Shown here: positions 13,201-21,532 of the stretch, piece by piece | How the letters are laid out: each line of letters opens with the position of its first letter | Position numbering within the stretch: the first letter of the stretch is position 1 | Assembly (NCBI RefSeq): GCF_020524355.2 | Contig: NZ_CP129019.1 | Coordinates: 3,968,001-4,032,000, forward strand | Origin: Mesobacillus subterraneus | GTDB lineage: Bacteria; Bacillota; Bacilli; Bacillales; Cytobacillaceae | Reading direction: 5' to 3' | Length of the DNA: 64,000 nt | The notes under the pieces: generated by a model | The model's database searches: none | What the model was told of the DNA's origin: nothing | The model's input: only the letters and a program-made list of their open reading frames with translations | Position numbers and translations under genes: made by a program

Positions 13201-13718
13201 TGAATTATTATGAAGATCTTAAGGCAGGAATCGGAGTAGAAAAATCACCAGAACAATACGGCGCATTTCCAACAGAGGCTTATTCCCATACTCCGAGCTT
13301 TGCAGGCGTACAACAGCCGGGAATGACCGGACAGGTTAAAGAAGACTTTATCTCTAGACTAGGTGAGTTAGGAGTAAAAGTTGAGGATGGACTGATTCGA
13401 TTTAAACCAGAGCTATTAACAAAGTCTGAGTTTTTATCAGAGAAGAAAATCTGGACACTGCCTAGGAATAACCATGCTTCGGATACAGAAACAATTATCC
13501 AGTTAGAGAAGAATTCCCTGGGATTTACATTCTGTGCAGTTCCCGTCATCTATTATTTAGAAAATCAAACGAAAATCATCGTTTGTTATAAAGATGGAAC
13601 AGAAACAATTTTTGTAGATGCCGATACGTTAAATCATGTAACAAGTCAATCGATTTTCAATCGTGATGGAAAGATTGACAGATTGAAAGTGTATATTGAC
13701 GGAAGTACATTGAAATGA
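10254..13718 (+). CDS. Large uncharacterised protein, possibly carbohydrate-active
   Basis: 1154-aa protein, not confidently assigned. No signal peptide or membrane helices are seen, so it is probably cytoplasmic. The first 330 residues are strand-rich. The middle and C-terminal parts are helical, with a conserved-looking block near residues 650-690 (GGIWMNTQLPEWNDANNALVG, quoted only as landmark WMNTQLPEWNDANN) of the kind seen in (alpha/alpha)6-barrel glycosidases and phosphorylases. A cellobiose phosphorylase-related or trehalase-like fold is a guess. ATG at 10254 is preferred over TTG at 10233 because AGAAAGGA sits 7 nt upstream. It is the only plus-strand gene for 11 kb either side and stands alone with its own terminator. 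Confidence 0.7.
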   Translation: MRNIPTLYYGNAALHAGTKPVSLQTVTMNEETYFKIENYNQMNPFFMTVVSDVDLWMFISSTGGLTCGRKNAESALFPYDTDDKIHDSIETTGSNTVLIISKDEKNFLWKPFSLHHSDVYKITRNLYKNTIGNKIMFEEINHDLEVRYAYTWKSSDLFGFIKESSLVNMAEQEAEIRVLDGIRNILPYGVNTLLQTTKSTLVDGYKRCELVEEAGLGIYTLSSILTDKAEPSESLKATTVWSKGLENPSYLLSEQQIKAFSQNEEIQTEVDIKGRRGSYYVSDSIHLKGNEAKNWYIAAELNQSASKVEKLIKDLTNEHSILENIEADVAKGDNNLKKLVFDADGFQSTANEKAGYRHFSNTLYNIMRGGIYANGYGIDREDFKAFVGTWNKEVFTEQLDFMNQLPETINYNELIALAAERGCKDFERLVFEYLPLTYSRRHGDPSRPWNKFSIEIAKEDGGKDLKFEGNWRDIFQNWEALSISYPEYTESIIAKFVNASTPDGYNPYRITKAGIDWEKLDPEDPWSNIGYWGDHQIIYLLKLMELSKAYHPEKLQALLQKDIYVYGNVPYRIKGFDALVKDPRNSIVYDEERDQRIENKTATLGSDGKLVSNKDGIYKVNLMEKLLVTLLAKFSNYVPEGGIWMNTQLPEWNDANNALVGNGLSMVTLYYVHRFQAFMSQIVKELKEDSIEVSVEVHQMFQETMAVLKDSQQYLGSKMSNDTRYSIVKALGKIGETYRNSIYDNGFTGEKGALSIESLKEFIEVSMLHLQDSIKKNKREDGLYHSYNLIRFDQENCSISNLYEMLEGQVAVLSSKALDGKETIDVLEALRNSSIYREDQNSYMLYPNRELPKFLEKNVIPESQVMSSTVLKAELNRNTTRFIEKDVNGKYHFNGQFRNGEEIREALKATKEYQDEDIKNVEEIFTNLFDHHAFTGRSGTFYKYEGLGSIYWHMVSKLVLATQENFEVFSDQQGLTKEARTLMNYYEDLKAGIGVEKSPEQYGAFPTEAYSHTPSFAGVQQPGMTGQVKEDFISRLGELGVKVEDGLIRFKPELLTKSEFLSEKKIWTLPRNNHASDTETIIQLEKNSLGFTFCAVPVIYYLENQTKIIVCYKDGTETIFVDADTLNHVTSQSIFNRDGKIDRLKVYIDGSTLK

Positions 13719-13724
13719 TCCTTG

Positions 13725-13753
13725 AGTTCTGAGCAGGTCTATTGCTCAGAACT
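13725..13753 (+). terminator. Terminator of the 1154-aa protein gene
   Basis: 11-bp perfect stem AGTTCTGAGCA / TGCTCAGAACT with a 7-nt loop, 6 bp after the stop codon, followed by TTTCCTTTTT. Confidence 0.9.
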
Positions 13754-13772
13754 TTTCCTTTTTAAAGTCCTA

Positions 13773-13825
13773 GGGACGGTCCTTGCGTCTCAGTCGGGAA
13801 GAACTATCATTTTAATCAGGGGAAT
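13773..13825. repeat. Dispersed GGGACGGT intergenic repeat, copy 1
   Basis: Begins GGGACGGTCCTTGCGTCTCA and continues with ATCATTTTAATCAG. Related copies are at 16435-16490, 23613-23670 and 44227-44280. Its end overlaps the last codons of the kinase-like gene. Confidence 0.65.
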
Positions 13826-14306
13826 GCTCCAAAATGTTTAAACCTTCGGATGCTTCTGGTGCTTCAAAAAATTTAGTCACATGATTAAATACCGCTTCGT
13901 TATCAAAAGCTGCTCTTTCGGGCTGTTCCTTACGCCTTAGTGCAATATGATGTAAACATTGCTCGTTATTTAGATTAAGGAAAATGAGTTGATGGTTTGC
14001 GTTGACCTCTGACGCCATCTCCAAAAACCACTTTCGCAGTTTTTGAGTGTTAGCTGGAAAATCCATCACTACATCCGTCCCGACACTTAAAATGTTTTGG
14101 ACATGCCTTTTCACCAACGGCTTGAGCTGCGCTGAAAATTTTAGATAATCCTCAAATGATTCGATCTGATTTGGATAAAGAGAGGAAAGCCATTCATCCT
14201 CAGACAATAATACCGCATGTGTATCTTTTGCCAATTGTTTTGATTTAGTTGATTTTCCGGCGCCCATTTTTCCACAGAAAAAGTATAGTGTCCCCGATTG
14301 TTTCAT
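13812..14306 (-). CDS. P-loop kinase-like ATPase
   Basis: 164-aa small nucleotide-binding protein. The Walker A motif FFCGKMGAGKST is at about residues 8-19. A later DVVMDFPANT and the helical lid with ALRRKEQPERA resemble the AAA_33/zeta-toxin-like kinase family, which phosphorylates small molecules or nucleosides. The true start is ATG at 14306 with GGGGGT upstream; an open frame extends to 14444 but lacks family-like sequence. Single gene, minus strand, end marked by a dispersed repeat. Resistance-type or nucleoside kinase roles are possible but unsupported. Confidence 0.75.
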   Translation of the reverse strand: MKQSGTLYFFCGKMGAGKSTKSKQLAKDTHAVLLSEDEWLSSLYPNQIESFEDYLKFSAQLKPLVKRHVQNILSVGTDVVMDFPANTQKLRKWFLEMASEVNANHQLIFLNLNNEQCLHHIALRRKEQPERAAFDNEAVFNHVTKFFEAPEASEGLNILEHSPD

Positions 14307-14470
14307 ATTATTTACCCCCAGACTTATCTCAGTGGTTGTTGCCCTCCTGGTAAAACTATTATTTTTCCGCATGGATAAAACAAAGCATATCAATGCTATG
14401 CCTTCTATTTGTAAACCTACACTGATTGATAAGGAATGTAACAATTCATTTCATTCATACGTATAACCTT

Positions 14471-14837
14471 TTAATAAACCTTCTTCAGGAGTTCAATAAC
14501 CTCTTCTAGAGTCAGGCCAAAGGATTTGTAATATGACGTGTCTACAGCCAATTGCTTTTCGATCATTTCTTCACGCTTTTGAAGAATACGTTCAGGTGAA
14601 AGGTCGGCTACAAAGCACCCCTTGCCAGTCACAGTATAAATCAAACCACAGCGTTCAAGTTCTTCCCAAGCTTTTTTTTATGGTTATGATGCTAACACCC
14701 AGTTCCTTGGCCGCTTGTCGTATTGGCGGTAAACTATAGCCTTTTTCAATATCACCTTTTAGAATTTGAGCGCTGATTTGTTCAAAAAGCTGCTGATAGA
14801 TTGGTTTTTCAGAAGAATTTGAAATAGCTATGTTCAT
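14471..14837 (-). pseudogene. GntR (YtrA/YhcF-type) regulator, frameshifted
   Basis: Winged-helix repressor of the short GntR class. The first 55 codons read NSSEKPIYQQLFEQISAQIL and LPPIRQAAKELGVSIITIKK, then an A8 tract (plus-strand T8 at 14672-14679) puts the frame off by one and a stop follows at 14655. With one A removed the frame continues as KAWEELERCGLIYTVTGKG to a stop at 14471, giving a normal length of about 122 aa. Its start overlaps the permease stop (TAATG). It would normally repress the ABC operon through the operator at 16362-16382. It could be a real mutation, a slippage-corrected gene or a sequencing error. Confidence 0.85.
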
Positions 14838-15490
14838 TAGATATCCACTTTCTTAAATTGTTTAATGGCAATATGATAAGCGGTAATCGTGAAAACTGCA
14901 AATATAGCCATTCCTGTTAACAGGATAGGTATGTGAACGACTAAACGATCAGCACCGCTACCTTTAAATAGCTCAAACACCTTATTGTTTTGTATTCCAA
15001 GCCATTCGGCACCTGCTGCAAATAGCATAGCACCGGTAATTGCTGCTAAAGATGGAACTCCATATTTATACGCTGTCTTGAAAAACATAGAGATGAAGAT
15101 TAAGTTGAAGATAGCTAGCATGATAAAACAAAGTCCCCAAAACCCTACAGTTGGTCCAAAGAAAAAGTTATTGATATTAGGATATAACTGAGTATTGATC
15201 ATTCCAAAGATTACAGCAATTACAATGTGCAATAACTCTAGAATTACAATAGCAGCGATTTTCGCCTGAACAATGTCTTTTTTTGTGACAGGCATCATGA
15301 AAGAAAACAGTAAATCATTCTGAGCTTTATAATTCCCAAATATATTAGGTACAGTAATCCAGCAAAAATATAGTGGAACAATAAAGTATATCCATCCGGG
15401 AATTAGCATTAAAGCTCCTGTTAAAAAGGGTAATACATAAAAGAAAGGATTTATACCAAGTTTTAATTCTTTCGATAGCAAGTTATACAT
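14837..15490 (-). CDS. ABC-2 type transporter permease
   Basis: 217-aa integral membrane protein with about six hydrophobic segments (for example FFYVLPFLTGALMLIPGWIYF, seen at 15-35 as landmark FLTGALMLIPGWIYF, and ILLTGMAIFAVFTITAYHIA at the C-terminus). This is the membrane half of an ABC-2 exporter of the YtrC/D- or BcrB-like kind usually controlled by a GntR regulator. It overlaps the ATPase gene by 8 bp at its start and the regulator by 1 bp at its end, so the three are translationally coupled. Substrate unknown; such systems often respond to cell-wall stress or peptide antibiotics. Confidence 0.8.
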   Translation of the reverse strand: MYNLLSKELKLGINPFFYVLPFLTGALMLIPGWIYFIVPLYFCWITVPNIFGNYKAQNDLLFSFMMPVTKKDIVQAKIAAIVILELLHIVIAVIFGMINTQLYPNINNFFFGPTVGFWGLCFIMLAIFNLIFISMFFKTAYKYGVPSLAAITGAMLFAAGAEWLGIQNNKVFELFKGSGADRLVVHIPILLTGMAIFAVFTITAYHIAIKQFKKVDI

Positions 15491-16337
15491 ACATATCCTC
15501 CCTTTTTGAAAAATAAATCATTACCTCTTCAAGATTAGGACGCGCTGATTTAATATTTAACGCTGGATCAAAATCTAGATCATGAATTAATCCTGTAAAG
15601 CCGAAAGAGTTTTTCTTGTAGGAAATCAAATGCTCTTTAACCTTTTCAAGTTGACTTTCATTTCCATTCAACAATCGATAAGTATTAATAAATTCTTCTT
15701 TTTCACAGCTATTTATGATTTTCCCATTATTGATATAGGTAATATAATCCGCACATTTCTCTAAGTCAGATGTAATATGAGTGGAGAAAAGAATACTAAT
15801 TTCGCCTTCTTCTACTAATTCTTGAAATAGATCCAACAGATTATCTCTTGCTACAGGATCAAGACCACTTGTTGGTTCATCAAGGATAAGAAGCTTTGAA
15901 CCATGTGATAGAGCAAGAGCCAAATTGTATTTAACCTTCATTCCTTCTGACAATTCTGCTATTTTTTTATTCTCATCCAAATTGAATCTTTTTAGATAAT
16001 TGATATATGTTTCTTCCTCCCAATTATCGTAAAACCTTTTGATCACATTAGTCACATGTTTGACTTTGTTTCTCGTATAATAATTGACACCGCCAAATGT
16101 ATACCCAATCACTTGTTTCAACTCGAGTTCATGTTCGATAAAGTTTTTCCCTAAAACACTAATTTCACCACTATCAATACGAATCATATTCAAAATTGAT
16201 TTTATAGTGGTTGTTTTTCCAGCACCATTTGCGCCGATAAACCCCATAATATATCCTTTTTCCAACTGGAAGGATACATCATCTAAATGAAAATTCTCAT
16301 ACTTTTTACTCAAATTTTTAACCTCTAAGGCTAACAT
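15483..16337 (-). CDS. ABC transporter ATP-binding protein
   Basis: 284-aa ATPase of an ABC-2 exporter. Walker A is IGANGAGKTTT near residues 34-44, the signature region is AELSEGMKVKYNLALAL, Walker B is KLLILDEPTSGLDP and the H-loop is FSTH. The start ATG at 16337 has GGGAGGAG 8 nt upstream; the longer open frame to 16457 covers the promoter and operator, so it is not used. It heads the operon ATPase-permease-GntR. Confidence 0.93.
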   Translation of the reverse strand: MLALEVKNLSKKYENFHLDDVSFQLEKGYIMGFIGANGAGKTTTIKSILNMIRIDSGEISVLGKNFIEHELELKQVIGYTFGGVNYYTRNKVKHVTNVIKRFYDNWEEETYINYLKRFNLDENKKIAELSEGMKVKYNLALALSHGSKLLILDEPTSGLDPVARDNLLDLFQELVEEGEISILFSTHITSDLEKCADYITYINNGKIINSCEKEEFINTYRLLNGNESQLEKVKEHLISYKKNSFGFTGLIHDLDFDPALNIKSARPNLEEVMIYFSKREDMYV

Positions 16338-16361
16338 ATGATAACTCCTCCCTGAAATAAT

Positions 16362-16382
16362 TGTGTATACCGTATATGCACA
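16362..16382 (-). promoter_or_regulatory. Probable GntR operator
   Basis: Imperfect palindrome TGTGTATACCGTATATGCACA (split as TGTG-n-ATA and TAT-n-CACA halves). It lies at the expected transcription start, just downstream of the -10 box, matching the operators of YtrA-type GntR repressors. Confidence 0.65.
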
Positions 16383-16411
16383 ATATATCCTAAGGATAAG
16401 ATTCGTGTCAA
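16382..16411 (-). promoter_or_regulatory. SigA promoter of the ABC operon
   Basis: On the minus strand TTGACA (16411-16406) is followed after 18 nt by TATATT (16387-16382). The operator partly overlaps the -10, so repression by the GntR protein is plausible. Confidence 0.7.
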
Positions 16412-16434
16412 GCAACTTCTGAAATTTATGAGAT

Positions 16435-16490
16435 GCGGAGACGGTGATGCGTATCATTTGAAAAGTGAAATACCCTAAAAGAAAGTATTA
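16435..16490. repeat. Dispersed GGGACGGT-type repeat, diverged copy 2
   Basis: GGAGACGGTGATGCGTATCA followed by TTTGAAAAGTGAAATAC. It resembles the repeat at 23613 (GACGGTGATGTGCGTCTCAT) with several changes. Confidence 0.55.
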
Positions 16491-16628
16491 ATCCACTTTT
16501 TGCATCTTGGATGGGATCGGGAACGACTACAACACCGAATACCTTCTTGGCTTTTTGCGCCAGGAACAGGGAAATCGTGCCGATGCAGCAATAGTCGTCG
16601 ATGACCGACTCCTCGCCTGTTTGCATGC

Positions 16629-16671
16629 CAGAAACAAAGGGACGTACCCAAGGTACGTCCCTTTGTTTCTG
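16629..16671. repeat. Perfect 20-bp palindrome, REP-like, between convergent ends of two minus-strand units
   Basis: CAGAAACAAAGGGACGTACC and its exact complement enclose a 3-nt loop (CAA). The core GGGACGTACC / GGTACGTCCC recurs imperfectly at 21312-21340. It lies 4 bp beyond the stop of the winged-helix gene at 16676 and could terminate it, though no T tract follows on the minus strand. Confidence 0.8.
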
Positions 16672-16675
16672 CATA

Positions 16676-17410
16676 TTATTCTCGCCATATCAAACGTTCT
16701 TTCTCTTCTATCTGCTTTTCGAACGTTTCATCCCAGCGTTGAAGCAAGGTATTCCAGACGCGCGCATAGAATTTGTCTTGTTCTTTATTGTAAAGTTGAA
16801 ATTCCAAGCATGGGATGTATTCCATCTTCTGCTGGTCAAAGCTATTTACAGCAGCCACTACTGTTTGGAATCCGTCTTCCTCCTCACCATTGCCTCTCTC
16901 TGCGAGCACTTCCAGAATACGATCCTTCTCTAAGTTATTCGGATGATTTCCATACCGGTAAAGCGGCAGTTCTCCGTCAGTTTCAGGCAATGGCTCGGTC
17001 ATCTCTGACCAAAACTCATCATGAATCGGGCTGTAGGAAAGCACTGCCGACTCTTCTGCCAATTCTTCTTCCATAATCCCTGTATTTAGTTGATCGTGCC
17101 CTCTCGATGTCAGCTTGTAGCTTCCTTTTTCCAATGTGATCAAACCCGTGCGCTGCATTTTCTTCAGTAAATCTTCAATGAACAGCTCCTCGACCAGGAG
17201 CAGTTGAGATAAATTGGCTGCGCGCCGGATTTGGGTCTTTTCAAAAGTGAGCAGCATCATTTTCATGAGAATGTCCATTTTAGAGCGTTTTACACGGTTA
17301 AACGACACAGTATAAATGGTCACCGGAAATTTCCAGATCACTGATTTCTTGATTTGGACAGCTGGATTTTTAAGTAAATTCGCATGTAGCTGCTGTTTTA
17401 ATTTATCCAT
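16676..17410 (-). CDS. Winged-helix-like partner of the helicase, unknown function
   Basis: 244-aa cytoplasmic protein that I do not recognise as a named family. Residues about 45-110 ([52 protein letters not shown]) have the helix-turn-helix plus wing spacing of MarR/PadR-like domains. The C-terminal half is acidic, ending in a helix rich in Glu and Lys. Its first codons overlap the end of the 1264-aa helicase gene by 8 bp, so it is translated with it. It could guide the helicase to DNA or regulate the operon. Either role is inference. Confidence 0.65.
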   Translation of the reverse strand: MDKLKQQLHANLLKNPAVQIKKSVIWKFPVTIYTVSFNRVKRSKMDILMKMMLLTFEKTQIRRAANLSQLLLVEELFIEDLLKKMQRTGLITLEKGSYKLTSRGHDQLNTGIMEEELAEESAVLSYSPIHDEFWSEMTEPLPETDGELPLYRYGNHPNNLEKDRILEVLAERGNGEEEDGFQTVVAAVNSFDQQKMEYIPCLEFQLYNKEQDKFYARVWNTLLQRWDETFEKQIEEKERLIWRE

Positions 17411-20400
17411 TCATACCCACCTCTTCAAGGGTTCGCAGTCCATTCTGATTTTTGGCCGTTTCTAAAACGTGAGTATACATTTTTCTTGCATCCCTATTTT
17501 TCGTCCGCTGTGTGAACATCTTCGAGCTGCCAACCATCACAAGCAGCTCTCTTGCCCTCGACAAAGCCACATTCAGCCTGCGATAGTCTTTGGCAAAACC
17601 GATATCATCCTGCTTATTATCGTGATTACGCACCATACTTAACAGAATCACATCCATCTCCATGCCCTGGAATCTATCCACTGTCCCGGTGCGAATCGTT
17701 AAGTGTGGCAAATGCAACTCCTGTTGAAGCATTCGGTCAATCCTTTTTACTTGTTCTCCGTAAAAACTGATGACTCCAATGCTTTTTTTCTCATTGGTTT
17801 CCATTCTTCCAGCTCTCTTTGCCTCAGCACTTGCATCATCCAATTCCTTCAGTAATTCGCCAATCCTTTTCAATTCAGCCGGGTTGTATAGGCTTTTTCC
17901 GCCTTTCATTCTTTCTTCGAAAAATAAAGGCTCGTTCGGCATATCGAGCCAAAGGAGATGATTGTTCCGCTGGATGAGCTGTGATTCCAGCTTGTGGTCC
18001 CGATCCAGATCGGAGTTGGCTAAGCCACATTGGAGCACTTCGTTTTCTTGCATATAAAATGGCGTTATCGTTTCCATAATGTTTTCATGCATCCGATATT
18101 GAATAGCAAGCATCGTTTTATTGTTTTTCGGCAAGTTTTTAAACAATCGCTCAAACAAAGATTCATTTAATAGCTTTTTAAGTTCAGCTTTTCCTTCAAA
18201 GTCTTCACTTTCTTCCGCCATTTCCTGCAGTGTTTCCTCCAGCGTATCGTTCCCCAAAAGAGGCGGCAGCTGGTGATGGTCGCCAACCAGAATGATTTTT
18301 TTCCCTTTCAGCATCGGCAAAAGGAGCTCCGGCGGTGTCGCTTTTGATACTTCGTCAATAATGACAACGTCAAAAACCGGGTAGTTTTCTATGAAATCTT
18401 TGCGGGCGGAGACCACACATGTTGTTCCAATTACATTTGCATGCTTCACATAAAGCTTTCGGATTTCATTCAGGTCATGGTCATTTGCTTCTTCTAGCAA
18501 GGACTGCCACATTCCCTGAACTGACTGGAACAGCGGCAGTCTCTGCTTTTCCTGTTTCAACGACTCCCGGGTAAAAGAAACGCTCGCCAGCTTCTTTAAT
18601 ACCACTTCGTGCTCCTTTTCGGGTTCTAAAGAAAGGATATCATTTAGTAGTGCTTGTTCAGCTTCTTTTCCCTTAATTATGGAGGCGAGATTTGCAAGAC
18701 TGACTTCAACTTCGATTTGTTTCTGCTTTGCTTGCTGCAGTTGAAGAGATTCTTGTTCCCGTTTTTGGCGATTCATTTTTACCCGTAGCTTGGCTTGCCC
18801 ATATTGTTCTTGTTTCGCTTTCAGTTCAAACGCTTTGGCTTCTTTTTCATGAAGCAACTCCTTCGCATTGGGAATAATGACGGCTGAGACTATTTTTTTT
18901 GCGTGCTTGTTTTGTAGGAAAGTAAGCTTGGCAGTCTGGTCGTTCATCTCTCTCTGATACTTTTGTTGCATCATCTTGTTTTCATCGAGACTAGGCTGAA
19001 GCTGTTCGATCAGTTCCTGTTTCAAATGCTGAAGAGCTTCTTGTGCCATTTTTTTATCTGTATCATTCAGTTTGAGCTGGTCCGCCTTTTGCCATATGAA
19101 ATGTCTCCGGCCATATAGCCACTTAAGAAAGGTTTCAAGTCTGTCCGGATGAATGGTTGATTTTTCTTTTAACTCACTTCTCAGTTTCTCTAAAAATCGG
19201 TCAATTTCGAGAGCTGTCGTAGTAACGGGAGGCACTTTTTTCAATTGTTCCTGAAGCTTGCTGTACTTCTCCTTCTCCCCAAAAAGTTGCTCAAGATAGG
19301 AAATCGCAGGATTTAATTTTTCATTATATTCCTTTAACTTTTCCAGCTGATTGATTCTTTCGCGAAGCTGATCAAGCTTTGCGATTAATGACTGCACCTG
19401 TAGAGAGCGAGTCAGATTTTGTTCCAGAATGATCCACTTTAAACTGTCGAATTTTTTGGCGGCAGTTATTCTATCTGTTATTGCCTCCGTCTGCTTCGTG
19501 GCCTCTTTCCATATCTCACAATAAGCAGAAACCTTGTCTATCGTTTGTTTCAGTTCATTTATTTCATCTTGCAGCACCTGAATGGCGACACTGTCTTGCA
19601 GCCGATCAATCTCTTGCTGATTGGCTTCCAACTCTTTTTGGATCAAGTCATGATTTGACTCTTCATCCAGAAAAGTTTCGTCTTTATCAATCGTTTCATT
19701 TAACAAACGTAGGGACTGTTCAGATTTCTTTACATGCTGCTGGACTACTTGTCCCTCCTGTTCAACTCCATGAATGTTCTTGTTATGCTCTTCAATAATG
19801 GACTGAACTTCATTATACTGCTGTTGTGCTTTCTTCTTTGCCTCAAGCTCCCCTTCTAGTTCCACAAGCTGTTTCTGAAGCCACTCTTGTTCCTGTTCAT
19901 TCGCTGCCCATTCTAATTCAATTTCGGTTTCCCGTTGGTTTCGAGCTGATAATTGACTGGAAACTTCCTGCAGCGTATGGTCTTTCCAATACTGTCCGAC
20001 GTTCTCCTCGATGAACTTTTTGCCCTCTTCTTCTATGCTTTCCGTCCGCCCCACTCTGAGGATTCGGATATCCTTAGTTGCCAGCAAACGTCCGAGGGCG
20101 TTGTCGACCGCTAAATTCGACTGCGAAGCAACTAAAGTGCGCAGCCCCGCCTTCGCATTTTGCAGACAGATTTCAGAAATAACGGTTGTTTTTCCTGTTC
20201 CGGGCGACCCTTGGATGACGTATAAGTCTTCGGCAGACATTGCGCCTTCCACAGCTGCCTGCTGGAACTCGTTCAATGTATTGTGAAACTGCAGCTTTGC
20301 CTGAGCTTTGACCTCTTTGACCGGCGGCTTATTTTCAAATAAAAGGCGTTCCAGTTCAGGATTCGCAGCCAAACCGTTTTCCAATTGCTTAAACCCTTGC

Positions 20401-21197
20401 CTTAGTCTTTTCAGCTGGCTTAAGGTTGCAAAATTGCTAAAGATGACTTCCTTAGGAGGTACATCAAGCCGCTGTCTGCGGGCTTGAGCTTCCATATAAC
20501 TGTGTATTTCCACCTCAACCGTAGAAGCCGCACGATTCGCTTTCAGAACTTTGCCAATCTCCTGGTCGATTCCCTTTAGCTTGACGCTCATATCCTTGAG
20601 CGACTTCCAATCCTTATCATTCAGCACACAGCCTGTTATTTTTACCGTACTGAAATCTTCATTGAATAAAAGCGTGGAATAGCGGGAGGTTATATCAGGA
20701 ATATCTGCAGACTGCTCCTGAATTTTCAGGTAGCCTTCCCAACTCGCAATACGCTTTTTCACATACATAGAACTTTCCTGGGCAACCGGCATGTTGTGAA
20801 TCAAGTTCAGTAACCCAATCGGTAACCGTCCGCTACCTTGAACATTTAAGTCAAAAGTAAGATCTGCCGAAATGCGCCAATTAGACGGCAATGGGATATG
20901 TGACGGTCTCGTCGTTACATTCGTCGCAACAAACCCATCTTCTTTTACTAAACAATGGAATACAACAACAAACCTGCCGTACTTCTCTGCCAGTCTTTCG
21001 TTTCTTTCAATGTCAAAAAATAAGGCAGCCGAAACAAGACCATCGGTCGATTGCGGATACTTTTCTATATAAACATGAAACGATTTCTCCAATAAAAAAA
21101 ACGATCGCTCATCCAACCCAGCTTCTCGCATTTTACTCTTTGCCTTATTGGTCAAAGCGATCGGACACCGATATGCCTTACTTTGAGTATTTTTCAT
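17403..21197 (-). CDS. UPF1/Dna2-like superfamily 1 helicase with long coiled coil
   Basis: 1264-aa nucleic-acid helicase. An N-terminal domain of about 300 residues precedes motif I (VIQGSPGTGKTTVI, about 327-340) and motif Ia (LVASQSNLAVDNAL). Between them and motif II lies a coiled-coil insertion of roughly 480 residues rich in Glu, Gln and Lys. Motif II is VVIIDEVSKATPPELL, motif III LVGDHHQLPPL, motif IV LAIQYRMHENI, motif V TVDRFQGMEMDVILLS and motif VI RRLNVALSRARELLVMVG. All key residues are present. ATG at 21197 follows AGGTGG. The coiled coil recalls DNA-end-holding or SMC-like ATPases. Repair or phage-defence roles are possible; it matches no defence system that I can name with confidence. 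Confidence 0.88.
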   Translation of the reverse strand: MKNTQSKAYRCPIALTNKAKSKMREAGLDERSFFLLEKSFHVYIEKYPQSTDGLVSAALFFDIERNERLAEKYGRFVVVFHCLVKEDGFVATNVTTRPSHIPLPSNWRISADLTFDLNVQGSGRLPIGLLNLIHNMPVAQESSMYVKKRIASWEGYLKIQEQSADIPDITSRYSTLLFNEDFSTVKITGCVLNDKDWKSLKDMSVKLKGIDQEIGKVLKANRAASTVEVEIHSYMEAQARRQRLDVPPKEVIFSNFATLSQLKRLRQGFKQLENGLAANPELERLLFENKPPVKEVKAQAKLQFHNTLNEFQQAAVEGAMSAEDLYVIQGSPGTGKTTVISEICLQNAKAGLRTLVASQSNLAVDNALGRLLATKDIRILRVGRTESIEEEGKKFIEENVGQYWKDHTLQEVSSQLSARNQRETEIELEWAANEQEQEWLQKQLVELEGELEAKKKAQQQYNEVQSIIEEHNKNIHGVEQEGQVVQQHVKKSEQSLRLLNETIDKDETFLDEESNHDLIQKELEANQQEIDRLQDSVAIQVLQDEINELKQTIDKVSAYCEIWKEATKQTEAITDRITAAKKFDSLKWIILEQNLTRSLQVQSLIAKLDQLRERINQLEKLKEYNEKLNPAISYLEQLFGEKEKYSKLQEQLKKVPPVTTTALEIDRFLEKLRSELKEKSTIHPDRLETFLKWLYGRRHFIWQKADQLKLNDTDKKMAQEALQHLKQELIEQLQPSLDENKMMQQKYQREMNDQTAKLTFLQNKHAKKIVSAVIIPNAKELLHEKEAKAFELKAKQEQYGQAKLRVKMNRQKREQESLQLQQAKQKQIEVEVSLANLASIIKGKEAEQALLNDILSLEPEKEHEVVLKKLASVSFTRESLKQEKQRLPLFQSVQGMWQSLLEEANDHDLNEIRKLYVKHANVIGTTCVVSARKDFIENYPVFDVVIIDEVSKATPPELLLPMLKGKKIILVGDHHQLPPLLGNDTLEETLQEMAEESEDFEGKAELKKLLNESLFERLFKNLPKNNKTMLAIQYRMHENIMETITPFYMQENEVLQCGLANSDLDRDHKLESQLIQRNNHLLWLDMPNEPLFFEERMKGGKSLYNPAELKRIGELLKELDDASAEAKRAGRMETNEKKSIGVISFYGEQVKRIDRMLQQELHLPHLTIRTGTVDRFQGMEMDVILLSMVRNHDNKQDDIGFAKDYRRLNVALSRARELLVMVGSSKMFTQRTKNRDARKMYTHVLETAKNQNGLRTLEEVGMNG

Positions 21198-21302
21198 ATA
21201 TCCACCTGCTTTTTTAACAAAAGGAAAGTTTTGAAATGGTTAATTAATCAATAAGTATATACAGTTTTTTAACTAGGTTATTATAGCATAATGTTTAGGG
21301 GA

Positions 21303-21342
21303 GCATGGGGACGAGGGGACGTACCCGGTTATGTCCCTTTGC
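21303..21342. repeat. REP-like element related to the 16629-16671 palindrome
   Basis: Contains GGGGACGTACC, CGGTTATGTCCCTTTG, an imperfect form of the GGGACGTACC / GGTACGTCCCTTTG arms at 16639-16665. Confidence 0.6.
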
Positions 21343-21500
21343 TACGAAACAAGGACTAATAGCAAAAAGACCCCGAACGAAAACAGGGTCGGACTTGCAA
21401 TATTTTATTTTTAGGATTAATGTACTGTTCTTTCGTTTGTAGCTATATAATACAACATCCCAATCATTCGACAATAACACCGTCATATCAAAAAAAGCAA

Positions 21501-21532
21501 AAAGGCAACTCCCATATGGGTTAGTTGCCTTT
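21501..21532 (-). terminator. Terminator of the anti-sigma gene
   Basis: AAAGGCAACT at 21501-21510 pairs with AGTTGCCTTT at 21523-21532, with a nested CCCATATGGG. On the minus strand it is followed by a TTTTTGCTTTTTTT tract. Loop and flanks resemble 6519-6547. Confidence 0.8.

Noticed and set aside
16426..17076. Frames over the REP-like region and opposite the winged-helix gene
   Set aside because: Antisense to a better supported gene or made of repeat sequence; no ribosome sites.
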